Of a DNA stretch of 64,000 nucleotides, positions 26,472 through 35,507 are shown in pieces (position 1 is the first letter of the stretch; every line of letters begins with the position of its first letter). Source of the stretch: Piscinibacter defluvii (GTDB lineage: Bacteria > Pseudomonadota > Gammaproteobacteria > Burkholderiales > Burkholderiaceae_C); assembly GCF_004011805.1 (NCBI RefSeq), contig NZ_RCHJ01000027.1, positions 1-64,000 of the forward strand, written 5' to 3'. The notes beneath the pieces were generated by a model that made no database searches, was not told where the DNA came from, and saw nothing but the letters and a program-made list of their open reading frames with translations. The position numbers were made by a program, and so were the translations under genes.

Positions 26472-27470
26472 ATGCATGGTCGACTCGGTTTCGTCCTGGC
26501 GTGCTTCGGCGCGCTCGCGCTGCTGCCGCTGCTCGCCGGCCCCTACGCGCTGGACCTCGTCACCAAGATCATGGTGTACGCGATCTTCGCGCTCAGCCTC
26601 GAGCTGCTGGTCGGCGGCACCGGGCTCGTCTGCTTCGGCCAGGCGGGCTTCTTCGGCATCGGCGCGTATGCGGCGGTGCTGCTCTCGCCGGAGAGCGGCT
26701 CGCCCTCGGCATGGTGGCTGCTGCCGGCCTGCCTCGCCGCCGCGGCGCTGTATGCGCTGGCGGTGGGGGCGCTCTCGCTGCGCACCAAGGGCGTGTACTT
26801 CATCATGGTCACGCTCGCGTTCGCGCAGATGGCCTACTACGTGGTGCACGACACGCCGCTGGGCGGCGGCACCGACGGCATCTACCTCTACACCAAGCCG
26901 CTGCTGTGGCCGGGACGCGACCTCGACGACGGCCTCGTGATGTACGGCTTCACGCTGGCCTGCCTGGTGGCGACCTTCGTGTTCCTCGCGGTGCTGCTGC
27001 GCTCGCGCTTCGGCCGGGCACTGGCCGGCATCCGCGTCAACGAGCAGCGCATGCGCGCCACCGGTTTCTCCACCTACCCGTACAAGCTCGCCGCGTTCAC
27101 GCTCTCGGGCGCGATCGCCGGGCTGGCGGGTTTCCTGTTCGCGGTGAAGGACGGTTTCGTGAACCCCGAGCTGATGAGCTGGCACCACTCCGGTGCGGTG
27201 CTGATCATGGTGATCCTGGGCGGCATCGGCCACCTGCGCGGCGCGCTGATCGGCGCGTTCGCGTTCGCGCTGCTGCAGGAGTTCTTCAAGAGCGAGGCGA
27301 TCTTCGGCGCCTTCGCCAAGCACTGGCACCTGGGCCTCGGGCTGGCCATCATCGCCTGCGTGGCGCTGCTGCCGCGCGGGCTGGTGGGCCTGCCCGGACA
27401 GTGGCGCGAGCGGCTCGCCGGGCGCCTGCTCGGCCCCCGCGCCGGCGTGCCGACGGAGGTGGCGCCATGA
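26472..27470 (+). CDS. livM: Branched-chain-amino-acid-type ABC permease LivM
   Basis: 332 residues, roughly nine membrane segments. Typical motifs: LVGGTGLVCFGQAGFFGIGAY across the first helices, ALSLRTKGVYFIMVTLAFAQM, the ATPase-contact loop GRALAGIRVNEQRMRATGFSTYPYKL and VILGGIGHLRGALIGAFAF. The ATG at 26472 has AGGAG eight bases upstream and follows the repeat; an ATG at 26361 in the same frame would translate the repeat into an Arg/Pro-rich extension with no family support. Stop overlaps livG. Confidence 0.9.
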   Translation: MHGRLGFVLACFGALALLPLLAGPYALDLVTKIMVYAIFALSLELLVGGTGLVCFGQAGFFGIGAYAAVLLSPESGSPSAWWLLPACLAAAALYALAVGALSLRTKGVYFIMVTLAFAQMAYYVVHDTPLGGGTDGIYLYTKPLLWPGRDLDDGLVMYGFTLACLVATFVFLAVLLRSRFGRALAGIRVNEQRMRATGFSTYPYKLAAFTLSGAIAGLAGFLFAVKDGFVNPELMSWHHSGAVLIMVILGGIGHLRGALIGAFAFALLQEFFKSEAIFGAFAKHWHLGLGLAIIACVALLPRGLVGLPGQWRERLAGRLLGPRAGVPTEVAP

Positions 27471-28216
27471 ACACCGACGTGCTGCTGCGCGGCCAGGGCC
27501 TGACGCGCCGCTGGGGCGGCCTCACCGCGGTGAACGGCGTCTCGCTCGCGCTCGCCCGCGGCGAGGTGCATGCGGTGATCGGCACCAACGGCGCCGGCAA
27601 GTCCACGCTGATCAACATGCTCTCGGGCGAGATCGAACCCTCGAACGGCACGGTCGAGCTGCTCGGGCAGGACGTCACCGGCTGGACGCAGCCCCGGCGC
27701 GCCCGCGCCGGCCTCGGCCGCAGCTACCAGCGCAACACCATCTACCCGAGCTTCACGGTGGCCGAGAACTGCCGCCTCGCCGCCCAGGCGCGCACGCCGC
27801 GGCCCTGGGCCTGGTGGCAGCGCGCCGATCGATGCACGGCCAGCAACGGCGCCGCGCGCGCCGCCGCCGCGCAGGCCGGTCTCGAGGACGTGCTCGAGCG
27901 CCCCGCCGGGCTGCTCTCGCACGGCCAGAAGCGCCAGCTGGAGATCGCGATGTGCCTGGCCACCGCGCCGCAGGTGCTGCTGCTCGACGAGCCGCTGGCC
28001 GGCATGGGCGCCGAGGAGACCGAGCGCATGCTGGCGCTGCTGGCCGCGCTGAGGGCCAGCCACGCGATCCTGCTCGTGGAGCACGACATGGACGCGGTGT
28101 TCCGCATCGCCGACCGCATCACGGTGATGGTCAACGGCGAGGTGATCGCGAGCGACGTTCCGGCGGCGATCCGCACCAACCGCGCCGTGCAGGTGGCCTA
28201 CCTGGGAGAGCATTGA
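27467..28216 (+). CDS. livG: Liv-type ABC transporter ATPase LivG
   Basis: 249 residues: Walker A GTNGAGKST, Q-loop in GRSYQRNTIYPSFTVAEN, signature LLSHGQKRQLEIAM (LSHGQ rather than LSGGQ, as usual for LivG), Walker B LLLDEPLAGM and switch His in LVEHDMDAVF. The region about 105-135 (WAWWQRADRCTASNG) is the LivG insertion. ATG overlaps the livM stop; the livF ATG overlaps its own stop, so all are coupled. Confidence 0.92.
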   Translation: MNTDVLLRGQGLTRRWGGLTAVNGVSLALARGEVHAVIGTNGAGKSTLINMLSGEIEPSNGTVELLGQDVTGWTQPRRARAGLGRSYQRNTIYPSFTVAENCRLAAQARTPRPWAWWQRADRCTASNGAARAAAAQAGLEDVLERPAGLLSHGQKRQLEIAMCLATAPQVLLLDEPLAGMGAEETERMLALLAALRASHAILLVEHDMDAVFRIADRITVMVNGEVIASDVPAAIRTNRAVQVAYLGEH

Positions 28217-28929
28217 TGCATGCAGAGGTGATCGTCGACGCCCAGGGCGTGCACGCCTGGTACGGCTCGAGCCACGTGCTGCACGGCGTGGACCTGCAGA
28301 TCCGCCGCGGCGAGACCGTCGGCCTGCTGGGCCGCAACGGCATGGGCAAGAGCACGCTGATCCGCAGCCTGCTCGGCCATGTGGCGCAGCGCGAGGGCCG
28401 CATCCAGATCCAGGGCCAGGACGCGGCGCGCGCGAAGCCGCACGAGGTGGCGCGCCTGGGCGTGGCCTACGTGCCCGAGGGCCGCGGCGTGTTCCCGAAC
28501 CTGAGCGTGCGCGAGAACCTGGTGATGGCCGCGCGCCCCGGCCGCGATGGCCGCCAGGACTGGGACTTCGAGCGCGTGCTGGCCACCTTCCCGCGTCTGA
28601 AGGAGCGCCTCGCCAATCTCGGCGCGCAGCTCTCTGGCGGCGAGCAGCAGATGCTCTCGATCGGCCGGGCGCTGATGACCCACCCCGAGCTGATCATCCT
28701 CGACGAGGCCACCGAAGGCCTCGCGCCGCTGATCGTGGCCGAGATCTGGCGCGTGATCGGCGAGATCCGCGCCAGCGGCATCGCGACCCTCATCGTCGAC
28801 CGCGACTGGCGCAAGGTGCTCGCCCACGCCGACCGCGCTGTGGTGCTCCAGAAGGGCCAGGTGGCGCTGAGCGGCGCGGCGCGCCAGGTCGCCGACGACC
28901 CGGCCCTGGCCGGCTGCCTGGGCGTCTGA
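28216..28929 (+). CDS. livF: Liv-type ABC transporter ATPase LivF
   Basis: 237 residues: Walker A GRNGMGKST, VPEGRGVFPNLSVRENL (typical LivF), signature QLSGGEQQMLSIGRAL, Walker B IILDEATEGLAP. The switch-histidine position reads LIVDRDWRKV, where most LivF proteins have VEQN; the canonical His is also absent in many LivF members. Last gene of the rightward benzoate operon, coupled to livG by a TGATG overlap. Confidence 0.92.
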   Translation: MHAEVIVDAQGVHAWYGSSHVLHGVDLQIRRGETVGLLGRNGMGKSTLIRSLLGHVAQREGRIQIQGQDAARAKPHEVARLGVAYVPEGRGVFPNLSVRENLVMAARPGRDGRQDWDFERVLATFPRLKERLANLGAQLSGGEQQMLSIGRALMTHPELIILDEATEGLAPLIVAEIWRVIGEIRASGIATLIVDRDWRKVLAHADRAVVLQKGQVALSGAARQVADDPALAGCLGV

Positions 28930-28948
28930 GGCACGCCGAACGCGGCGT

Positions 28949-29257
28949 TCACTCCGGTGCGAGGTGCGGCGGGCAGCCGCCCTCGGCCGGCTCGCCGGTT
29001 TCCGGGTCGATCCAGTCGGCCATGCCGACCTCGCCTTCCGCCTCCTGCAGCGTCTCGCCCGGCTCGGGCGCCTGCTCGTCGGCCGAGTCGATCATGTCGG
29101 CCAGCGCTTCCTCGCGTGTCGGGAAGGGGCCGAACTCCTGGCGGCCGTCGGGCGCGGTCCAATGGAAACCATCGGGGCGCTCGACGATGTGCTCGCCCTC
29201 GCCCGCGTCGTCCGGGTGCGCCGGGTCCGGACCGGCCCGCTCGCCTGCATGCGTCAT
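28949..29257 (-). CDS. Small acidic conserved hypothetical protein
   Basis: 102 residues, strongly acidic. The central stretch GFHWTAPDGRQEFGPFPTREEA LADM reads like a short beta hairpin plus helix that is often seen in small betaproteobacterial proteins of unknown function; the ends are Asp/Glu/Pro-rich and look disordered. AGGAGG lies six to seven bases before the ATG at 29257, a strong ribosome binding site. It converges on livF and lies just downstream of a possible 49-residue gene on the same strand. Function unknown. Confidence 0.65.
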   Translation of the reverse strand: MTHAGERAGPDPAHPDDAGEGEHIVERPDGFHWTAPDGRQEFGPFPTREEALADMIDSADEQAPEPGETLQEAEGEVGMADWIDPETGEPAEGGCPPHLAPE

Positions 29258-29288
29258 CGTCGCTCCTCCTGGCCCCGCCGGGGTGCCG

Positions 29289-29438
29289 TCACGAGATCGC
29301 CAGCGTCGTTCCCCTGGCGTTCTCGCGCGTCAGCACACGCTCGCCGTTGCCCTGGGTCTGCTTCTCCTCTCGGACCGACTCGCGCAGGCGCGTTCGAAGC
29401 CAGTCGTCCACGGGTTCGAAGCGTCTGATGGAAGCCAT
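29289..29438 (-). CDS. Candidate 49-residue small protein
   Basis: Opens with ATG at 29438 and stops with TGA at 29291-29289. The product begins MASIRRFEPVDDWLRTRL and ends NARGTTLAIS; it is basic, helical in the middle and free of low-complexity sequence, unlike chance frames in this GC-rich DNA. It fills the otherwise empty gap between the receiver gene and the 102-residue gene and runs in the same direction. The ribosome binding site is weak (ACGAG). Listed as a candidate only. Confidence 0.4.
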   Translation of the reverse strand: MASIRRFEPVDDWLRTRLRESVREEKQTQGNGERVLTRENARGTTLAIS

Positions 29439-29519
29439 GACTCGTCTGCGCAAGCATTGTTCGGCCCCACGGGCCGCAGACCACTCTAGGCAGCCGGCCG
29501 CAGCACGCGTTGCGTTCGC

Positions 29520-29918
29520 TCAAGCGCGGCCTTCGGGGCTGCCCGTGCCGGCACCCGCGCGCTCGCGGATCCAGTCGATGGCCTGGCGGAACTCGAGCGC
29601 CTTGTCGAAATAGGCCTGCGCCCCGGCATCGATGAAGGGCTTGCGCATCGCCTCCCAGCCGAAGTTGGACAGCACGACCACCCGCAGCCGCGGGTGCCGG
29701 CTGCGGATGCAGCGCAGCAGGTCGTAGCCGCGATCGCCATGCGCGAGCTCCACGTCGAGCACCACCAGGTCGGGTGCCCGGTCCTCGATCAGCGCCAGCG
29801 CACCGGCACAGTCTTCCGCGCCACCGACGACGACGACCTCTGGCGCCCGCGACAGCAGCGCCCGCAGCGCCGCCTGGACTTGGCGTGAATCATCGACCAG
29901 CAGCACCCGCATCGGCAT
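29520..29918 (-). CDS. Stand-alone receiver-domain response regulator
   Basis: 132 residues, a receiver domain only: VLLVDDSRQVQAAL (acidic pocket Asp9/Asp10), phosphoacceptor Asp55 in LVVLDVELAHGDRGYDLL, Ser/Thr position in VVVLSNFG, and Lys in QAYFDKALEFRQA. There is no DNA-binding domain although NarX-type kinases normally pair with NarL-type regulators that have one. About 70 bases separate it from the kinase gene upstream on the same strand, so it is the likely partner. It may act by protein contact or as a phosphate sink. Confidence 0.85.
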   Translation of the reverse strand: MPMRVLLVDDSRQVQAALRALLSRAPEVVVVGGAEDCAGALALIEDRAPDLVVLDVELAHGDRGYDLLRCIRSRHPRLRVVVLSNFGWEAMRKPFIDAGAQAYFDKALEFRQAIDWIRERAGAGTGSPEGRA

Positions 29919-29988
29919 GGCCCGCAACCCACATGACTGCACTTCGTGTCCATCATGCGCGCCGCGGGTCGGTGCCGATTGCGCCTGA

Positions 29989-32391
29989 TCACCTCCCCGG
30001 CCGGTGCTCGGGCGGCGCCAGCGGCACCTGCGCATCGAGCGTCGTCCCGCCGCCCGGCGGGCTGTGCACCTGCAGCGTGCCGCCCGCCGCGCGCAGCCGC
30101 TCGCGCATGCCGATCAGGCCGAAGGCGCCGTGCCGATGTTCGCTGCCCGCCGCGATGCCGATGCCGTCGTCGGCCACCGACAGCAGCAGCTGTTGCGGCG
30201 CCCGGCTGGCCAGCGTGACCTGCACGGTGCTGGCGTGGGCGTGCTTGGCGACATTGTTCAGCGCCTCCTGCGCCACGCGGTAGAGGCAGGTGCCCTGCGG
30301 CACCAGACGCGCCTCGTCGGCCGCGGCCAGTCCGCTCGCGTCCACGCGGCACGCGATGCCGGTGCGCTGGCTGAACTGCGCCGCCAGGTTCTCGAGCGCG
30401 GCCACCAGGCCGAACTCCTCGAGCGCCTGCGGGCGCAGGTCGTGGATGATGCGGCGCGCCGAGGCGATGGCCTGCTCGGTGGCGTGCTCGATGCGCGCCA
30501 GCGCTTCCGCCGCGCCCGGGTCGGCGTGGCCGAGCGACTCCCGCACGACGGTGGCTTCCATCAGCACGGCGGCCAGGCTCTGCTGCATGTCGTCGTGCAG
30601 CTCGCGCGCGATGCGCAGCCGCTCGCGCTCCTGCACGCCCTCGCGCGCGTCGAGCAGCCGCTGCAGCTCGGCGTGCGAGGCCTGCAGCTCGGCGTGCATG
30701 CGCTTGAACTCGGTCACGTCGCGCGCGCTCGCCACCGCGCCGGCAATGCGCCCGGCGGCGTCGCGGATCGGCGCGAAGCTGTAGCTGCCCACCCAGCGTT
30801 CGCCGCTGTCCCTGCGCCGCAGCACGTACTCGACGTTGCTGCCGGTCTCGCCGCGCAGCGCCCGCGGCACGGCCCAGTGCTCGGGCGACGCAGGCGACCC
30901 GTCGGGCCAGCAGACCTCGACGATCTCGCCCCAGCACTGCAGCTCCGTGGGGCAGTCGGCCCGGCCGCGGCAGCGGTGGAAGGTCACGAAGGCGTCGTTG
31001 AAGGTCAGGACGCGGCCGTCCGCATCGGCGATGAAGACGGCGTCGTTCATGCTCGCCAGCGCCGCCTCGAGCTGCGCCTTGGCCGAGCGCAGCGCTGCCT
31101 CCGCCCGGGTGCGCTCGATGTCGGCGCGGATGCGTTCGGCCACCTCCTCGAACAGCGCCACCTCGTCGGCGCTCCAGTGGCGCGCCGTGCTGGCGTGCAC
31201 GAAGAACACCGCGGCGAGCCGCCCGCCCTTGAGCAGCGGCACGTCGACACTGGCGCCGAGGTGCAGCCGCGCATGGGCGGCCTTCTCCGCGTCGCCGAGC
31301 GAGGCGTCGCCGGCGATGTCCGGCCGTACCACGGTGCGCCCGGCGCGCAGGGCCTGCAGCAGGGCCGGCCCGTAGTCCTCGTTGCGGTATCGCCCGATCA
31401 GGTCGGGCACGCCGTTGCTGTAGCTCTGCGTCACGTCGATCGTCACGCCGTCGCCCGCATCCTCGGCGTAGCCGACGCGCTGCGCGCCGACGAACTCGCC
31501 GAGCAGGCACACCGCGTCGGTGGTGACCGCGACCGGGTCGTCGAGCCGCCGCAGCCGGTCGTTCAGGCGCACCAGGAAGGTCTGGCGCGCGTCGCGGCTG
31601 CGCAAGGCATCCTCCGCCGCGCGGCGGGCCGTCACGTCGTGCAGCACGCCGACCACGCGCTGCACGCGGCCGTCGGCGTCGCGCACCACGTTGCCCTCCA
31701 GCTGCACGTGGCGAATGCCGCCGTCCTTGCGCACCAGCCGCTTCTCGAAGCGGTAGCCGGCCCGGCCCTCCAGCAGCGCCTGGAAACGGGCCTCGTCGAG
31801 CCGGTCGTCGGGATGGTTGAGGTCGTCGGGCCCCATCGCCAGCAGCTCCGCCTCGTCGAAGCCGGTCAGGGCGCAGAACGCCGCGTTGACGGCCACGAAG
31901 CGGCGCGTGGACGGGTCGATGTGGACCATGCCCACGTTGCTGACGTTGAAGGTGGCGGCCAGCATCTGCGCGCTGTGGTGCAGCACGGCGGCGGCGCGCC
32001 GCTCCTCGCTGAGGTCGTGCAGCACCACCGTGTACAGGCGCTTGCCGTCCACGTGCGCCTGCGAGATGCCGGCCTCGAGCGGGAACTCCTCGCCGCCGGC
32101 GCGCAGGCCCAGGATCTCGCCGCGCCCGCGCATGCGGCGCGCCGGCGCCTCGGCGTCGCCGAATGCCGCCAGATCGATCCGGTGGCGTGCGCGGAAGCGC
32201 TCCGGGATCAGGCACGACAGGTCGGCGCCGATCAGCTGGTCGACGCGGCGGCCGAACATGTCCGCCGCGGCTCGGTTGGCCATCACGATCGTCTGCGCCT
32301 CGTCGACCGCGACGATGCCTTCGCTGGCGGTCTCCAGCATGCCGCGCAGCTGCCCCTCGCGCAGCTCCAGCCGGTCGTGCTCGTTCAGCAA
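29989..32391 (-). CDS. Soluble multi-PAS/GAF sensor kinase, NarX/HisKA_3 class
   Basis: 800 residues with no membrane helix. Domains: PAS (about 10-130), PAS/PAC (140-255, LVRKDGGIRHVQLEG), GAF (265-425), PAS/PAC (435-565), HisKA_3 with His599 in ERLRIARELHDDMQQSLA, and HATPase_c (695-792, ALNNVAKHAHAS, DDGIGI, GLIGMRERLRAAGG). The third PAS contains a cysteine-rich segment (C474, C480, C486, C494) that could bind a cofactor or metal. The start is TTG at 32391, with GAGG five bases upstream, eight bases after the stop of the hydrolase-like gene, so the three leftward genes form one unit. Three sensor modules imply integration of cytoplasmic signals, none identifiable here. Confidence 0.88.
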   Translation of the reverse strand: MLNEHDRLELREGQLRGMLETASEGIVAVDEAQTIVMANRAAADMFGRRVDQLIGADLSCLIPERFRARHRIDLAAFGDAEAPARRMRGRGEILGLRAGGEEFPLEAGISQAHVDGKRLYTVVLHDLSEERRAAAVLHHSAQMLAATFNVSNVGMVHIDPSTRRFVAVNAAFCALTGFDEAELLAMGPDDLNHPDDRLDEARFQALLEGRAGYRFEKRLVRKDGGIRHVQLEGNVVRDADGRVQRVVGVLHDVTARRAAEDALRSRDARQTFLVRLNDRLRRLDDPVAVTTDAVCLLGEFVGAQRVGYAEDAGDGVTIDVTQSYSNGVPDLIGRYRNEDYGPALLQALRAGRTVVRPDIAGDASLGDAEKAAHARLHLGASVDVPLLKGGRLAAVFFVHASTARHWSADEVALFEEVAERIRADIERTRAEAALRSAKAQLEAALASMNDAVFIADADGRVLTFNDAFVTFHRCRGRADCPTELQCWGEIVEVCWPDGSPASPEHWAVPRALRGETGSNVEYVLRRRDSGERWVGSYSFAPIRDAAGRIAGAVASARDVTEFKRMHAELQASHAELQRLLDAREGVQERERLRIARELHDDMQQSLAAVLMEATVVRESLGHADPGAAEALARIEHATEQAIASARRIIHDLRPQALEEFGLVAALENLAAQFSQRTGIACRVDASGLAAADEARLVPQGTCLYRVAQEALNNVAKHAHASTVQVTLASRAPQQLLLSVADDGIGIAAGSEHRHGAFGLIGMRERLRAAGGTLQVHSPPGGGTTLDAQVPLAPPEHRPGR

Positions 32392-32398
32392 GCTGGCC

Positions 32399-33082
32399 TC
32401 AGGACACGCGGAGCTGCCGCGGCGGCGCCAGGTGCGAAACCAGCCAGGCCGCGGCGGTGCGGGCGGCGCGGTCGGGCGGGCCCGCGGCGCCGGCGGGTGT
32501 GCTGGGGCTGCGGATCAGCTCGAGCCGGGCCTCGCCCGGCAGCCGCGTGCACGCGGCGCGGTTCAGCGAGAGCGCCACCGGGTCGTCGGCGCCGACCAGC
32601 AGCAGCGCGGGCGCGTGCACGCCGGCGAGCGCGCCGTCGGCCAGGTCGGGCCGGCCGCTGCGCGACACCACCGCGGCCACCTGGCGCGGCCGGCGCTCGG
32701 CGGCCAGGAACGCCGCCGAGGCTCCGGTGCCGACCCCCAGCAGCGCCAGCGGCAGGCCGGCCAGGTCGTCGCGCCTGCCGGCCCAGTCGATCACCTCGCC
32801 GAGCCGCTCGGCCAGCAGCTCGACGTCGAAGGCCTTGGTGCGGTCATGCGCCTCCGCGTCGCTCAGCAGGTCGACCCGCAGCGTGGCCAGCCCGGCGCGC
32901 TGCAGGCAGCGCGCGGTGTGCCGGTGCGTCGGGCTGCGCCCGCTGCCGCTGCCCTGCACGAACACCACCAGGCCGGTGGCATGCCCGGGCAGGGCCAGCT
33001 CGCCGCGCAGCGCGCGCGGTCCGAGCGCCACCGCCTCGTGGCGCACGGCCCGGGCAATCGCGTCCAGGTGCTCGGCCGGCAT
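32399..33082 (-). CDS. Dienelactone-hydrolase-like alpha/beta fold protein lacking its nucleophile
   Basis: 227 residues of alpha/beta hydrolase fold (ATGLVVFVQGSGSGR, TLRVDLLS, ALLLVGADDPV). The nucleophile elbow reads LGVGTGASAAF: Gly118 stands where relatives have Ser in G-A-S-T-G. The C-terminal catalytic His is also replaced (IRSPSTPAG where a G-A-T-H-L phrase is expected). It is therefore probably catalytically dead. GGAGGAG precedes the ATG. Located immediately upstream of the sensor kinase gene, it could serve as a binding or regulatory partner. Related hydrolases occur in stress and PHB-linked clusters, from general knowledge. Confidence 0.75.
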   Translation of the reverse strand: MPAEHLDAIARAVRHEAVALGPRALRGELALPGHATGLVVFVQGSGSGRSPTHRHTARCLQRAGLATLRVDLLSDAEAHDRTKAFDVELLAERLGEVIDWAGRRDDLAGLPLALLGVGTGASAAFLAAERRPRQVAAVVSRSGRPDLADGALAGVHAPALLLVGADDPVALSLNRAACTRLPGEARLELIRSPSTPAGAAGPPDRAARTAAAWLVSHLAPPRQLRVS

Positions 33083-33195
33083 GGCAGCTCCTCCATCGAC
33101 GACGTCGGGGGCCGAACCTTAGACCGGTGCCGTCCGGGCCCGTTGAGCCAGCGCAAGTGCACCGCGCCCGGCGGCCCGGCCGAGCGCGGCGAGGC

Positions 33196-34356
33196 TCAGC
33201 GGAACTGGCGCCGGAAGCGCCAGACGCCGACGGCGAACAGCGTGGTGCCGAGCGCGAGCATCTTCACCACCGACGGCCAGATCGCGTCCAGCCCGGTGCC
33301 GCGCAGGACGATCCCGTAGGCGATCGGCACGAAGTGGCGCAGCGGCGAGAGCTCGATGCCGGCGCGCAGCCACGCCGGCATGCCCTCGACCAGGTTCCAT
33401 GAGCCCGAGAGGAACAGGATCGGCATCACGATCAGCAGCACGATCAGGCCCACCTGGCCGGAGTTGCGCGCGAAGGTCGCCGCGACGATGCCGAGGCCGG
33501 ACGTCGTGACCGCATACAGCGCCAGCAGCGCGAAGAACAGCACCGGGCTGCCGCGGAACGGCACGTCGAGCAGCCCGACCATGATGCCGCCGACCGCCAC
33601 GGCGGCGCCGGCGAGCATCACCAGGGTCATCGCGAACACCTTGGCCAGCACGATCTGCAGCGGCGCGAGCGGCGAGACCAGCAGCTGCTCGATGGTGCCG
33701 CGTTCCTTCTCGCGGATCAGCGCGGCGGCGGGCAGGAAGATCGCCGCGACGGTCATCATCGTCACCAGCTCGGAGATGGTAGCGAACCAGGTCTCGCGCA
33801 GGTCGGCGTTGTACCAGGTGCGCGGCTGCAGGCGCACCTGCGGCAGGCTGCGCGCGTCCACCCCTTCGCGCGCCAGACGGGCCGCGGCCCAGCCGGCCGA
33901 CTCCTGCGCCAGGATGCGCTCGCCGTAGCTCTCGATCAGGTAGCCGAGCGTGGCCTTGCTGCCATCGATGACCAGCTGCACCGGGGCCTCCTGCCCGCGC
34001 TGCAGCGAGCGCTCGAAGCCCGGCCCGATCTCGAGCAGCGCGTGGATCGCGCCCTCGTCGAGCAGGCGTCCGGCAGCGTCGGGCGAGGCGTTCAGCGGGC
34101 GGGCCTCGAAATGCGGCGCACGGAAGCGGTAGACCAGCTCGCGCGACGCGGCGCTGCGGTCCAGGTCGACGATGCCGATCGGCGCGTGACGCACGTCGAA
34201 GCCCGCGTTGCCGGCGGCCAGCAGGATGTCGAGCGTGAAGATGTACACCGTGAACAGCAGCAGCGCACGATCGCGCACGATCTGCAGCAGCTCCTTGCGC
34301 ACCAGGATGCCGACCTGGCCGAGCCACACCGCGACGGGCGAGCGGCGGCCGTTCAC
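33196..34356 (-). CDS. ABC-2 type efflux permease, second subunit
   Basis: 386 residues, YhhJ/YbhR-like layout: one N-terminal membrane helix (about 25-50), a large extracytoplasmic domain (about 50-190), then five membrane helices, with IREKERGTIEQLLVSPL and SGSWNLVEGMPAWL as ABC2_membrane signatures. The GTG start at 34356 overlaps the preceding permease stop (GTGA). Last gene of the HlyD-ATPase-permease-permease cassette. It would form a heterodimeric channel with the other permease and export an unknown compound. Confidence 0.88.
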   Translation of the reverse strand: MNGRRSPVAVWLGQVGILVRKELLQIVRDRALLLFTVYIFTLDILLAAGNAGFDVRHAPIGIVDLDRSAASRELVYRFRAPHFEARPLNASPDAAGRLLDEGAIHALLEIGPGFERSLQRGQEAPVQLVIDGSKATLGYLIESYGERILAQESAGWAAARLAREGVDARSLPQVRLQPRTWYNADLRETWFATISELVTMMTVAAIFLPAAALIREKERGTIEQLLVSPLAPLQIVLAKVFAMTLVMLAGAAVAVGGIMVGLLDVPFRGSPVLFFALLALYAVTTSGLGIVAATFARNSGQVGLIVLLIVMPILFLSGSWNLVEGMPAWLRAGIELSPLRHFVPIAYGIVLRGTGLDAIWPSVVKMLALGTTLFAVGVWRFRRQFR

Positions 34357-35507
34357 GTGCGCGTCCGCTTGCGGAAGAGCGCGTGGGCCAGGCCCAGCAC
34401 CACGAGCCCGTAGAGGGCCAGCGCGAGGTACTCGCGCCACAGCGTCGGCAGGCCGATGCCCTTGAGGAACGCCCCCATCACGATGGTGTCGTAGTAGCTG
34501 GCCGGGAACAGCCTCGCCACGACCCGGCCCACGCCCGTTGCCGACTCGAGCGGGGCGAACATGCCGGCGAACTGGAAGGCGACCACGAAGGCCGTCATGG
34601 TCGCGATCATGATCGCGGCCTGCTGGGTGCGGGTGACGATCGAGACGAGCAGGCCGAGCGAGCTGGTGGCCAGCACGTACAGCCCCGTGGCCAGCGCGAA
34701 CTGCCAGGCGCTGCCGTGGAAGGGCGCGCCGAAGTAGAAGTGCGCGATCAGCCACAGCAGCAACGCGTCGACGCCCGAGACCACGACCGCCGGCACCAGC
34801 TTGCCGACCAGGAACTCCAGCCGCGTCACGGTGGAGCTGGCCATGTTGTAGATCGCGCCGGTCTCCTTCTCGCGCACCACGCTGACGGCCGTGAGCAGCG
34901 GCGGCACCAGCAGCAGCACCAGCATCATCAGCGGCGGCGCCACGGTGAGGTTGCTGCGCGCCGCCGGGTTGTAGAGGAAGCGCACGCTCAGGCGCAGCGG
35001 CTGCAGCATCCCCGCCACCCGGGCCGGCGGCAGCGCCAGCCGGCGCGCCAGCACGCCCGTCGCGATCGCGGTGGCGGCCTGCGCGTTGATCGCCTCCAGG
35101 TAGGCGCGGATGGTGCGGGCGGTGACGGTGAACGCCCCGTCGATGATGGCCTGCACGTCCACCGGGCGGCCGGCGAGCAGGTCGCGCTCGAAACCCGGGC
35201 CGACCCACAGCACCACGCGCGCCTCGCCCCGCGCGAGCAGCGCGTCGGCCTCGCGCAGGTCCTGCGCCTGCCCGGCGAGGCGGAAGTGGCGCGTCGACAC
35301 GAAGCTCTGCACGTAGCCACGGCTGGTCGGGCTGCGGTCCTCGTCGAGCACGACCAGCCCGACGTTCTCGACCTCCTGCGTGATGCCGTGGCCGACCACC
35401 ACCATCAGCACGACCGGGATCACGAAGGCGAGCGTCAGGTAGACCGGGTCGCGCAGGATCTCGCGCCACTCCTTGAGCGTGAGGGTGAGCACGCGCCGCA
35501 GGTTCAT
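34353..35507 (-). CDS. ABC-2 type efflux permease, first subunit
   Basis: 384 residues, same topology as its neighbour: first helix about 22-42 (YLTLAFVIPVVLMVVVGHG), a periplasmic domain with the EVENVGLVVLDEDRSP strand, then five C-terminal helices beginning at PPLMMLVLLLVPPLLTAV and the VVREKETGAIYNMASSTVTRLEF signature. It overlaps the ATPase gene by four bases at its start. The pair of different permeases matches YbhS/YbhR-type drug exporters. Confidence 0.88.
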   Translation of the reverse strand: MNLRRVLTLTLKEWREILRDPVYLTLAFVIPVVLMVVVGHGITQEVENVGLVVLDEDRSPTSRGYVQSFVSTRHFRLAGQAQDLREADALLARGEARVVLWVGPGFERDLLAGRPVDVQAIIDGAFTVTARTIRAYLEAINAQAATAIATGVLARRLALPPARVAGMLQPLRLSVRFLYNPAARSNLTVAPPLMMLVLLLVPPLLTAVSVVREKETGAIYNMASSTVTRLEFLVGKLVPAVVVSGVDALLLWLIAHFYFGAPFHGSAWQFALATGLYVLATSSLGLLVSIVTRTQQAAIMIATMTAFVVAFQFAGMFAPLESATGVGRVVARLFPASYYDTIVMGAFLKGIGLPTLWREYLALALYGLVVLGLAHALFRKRTRT

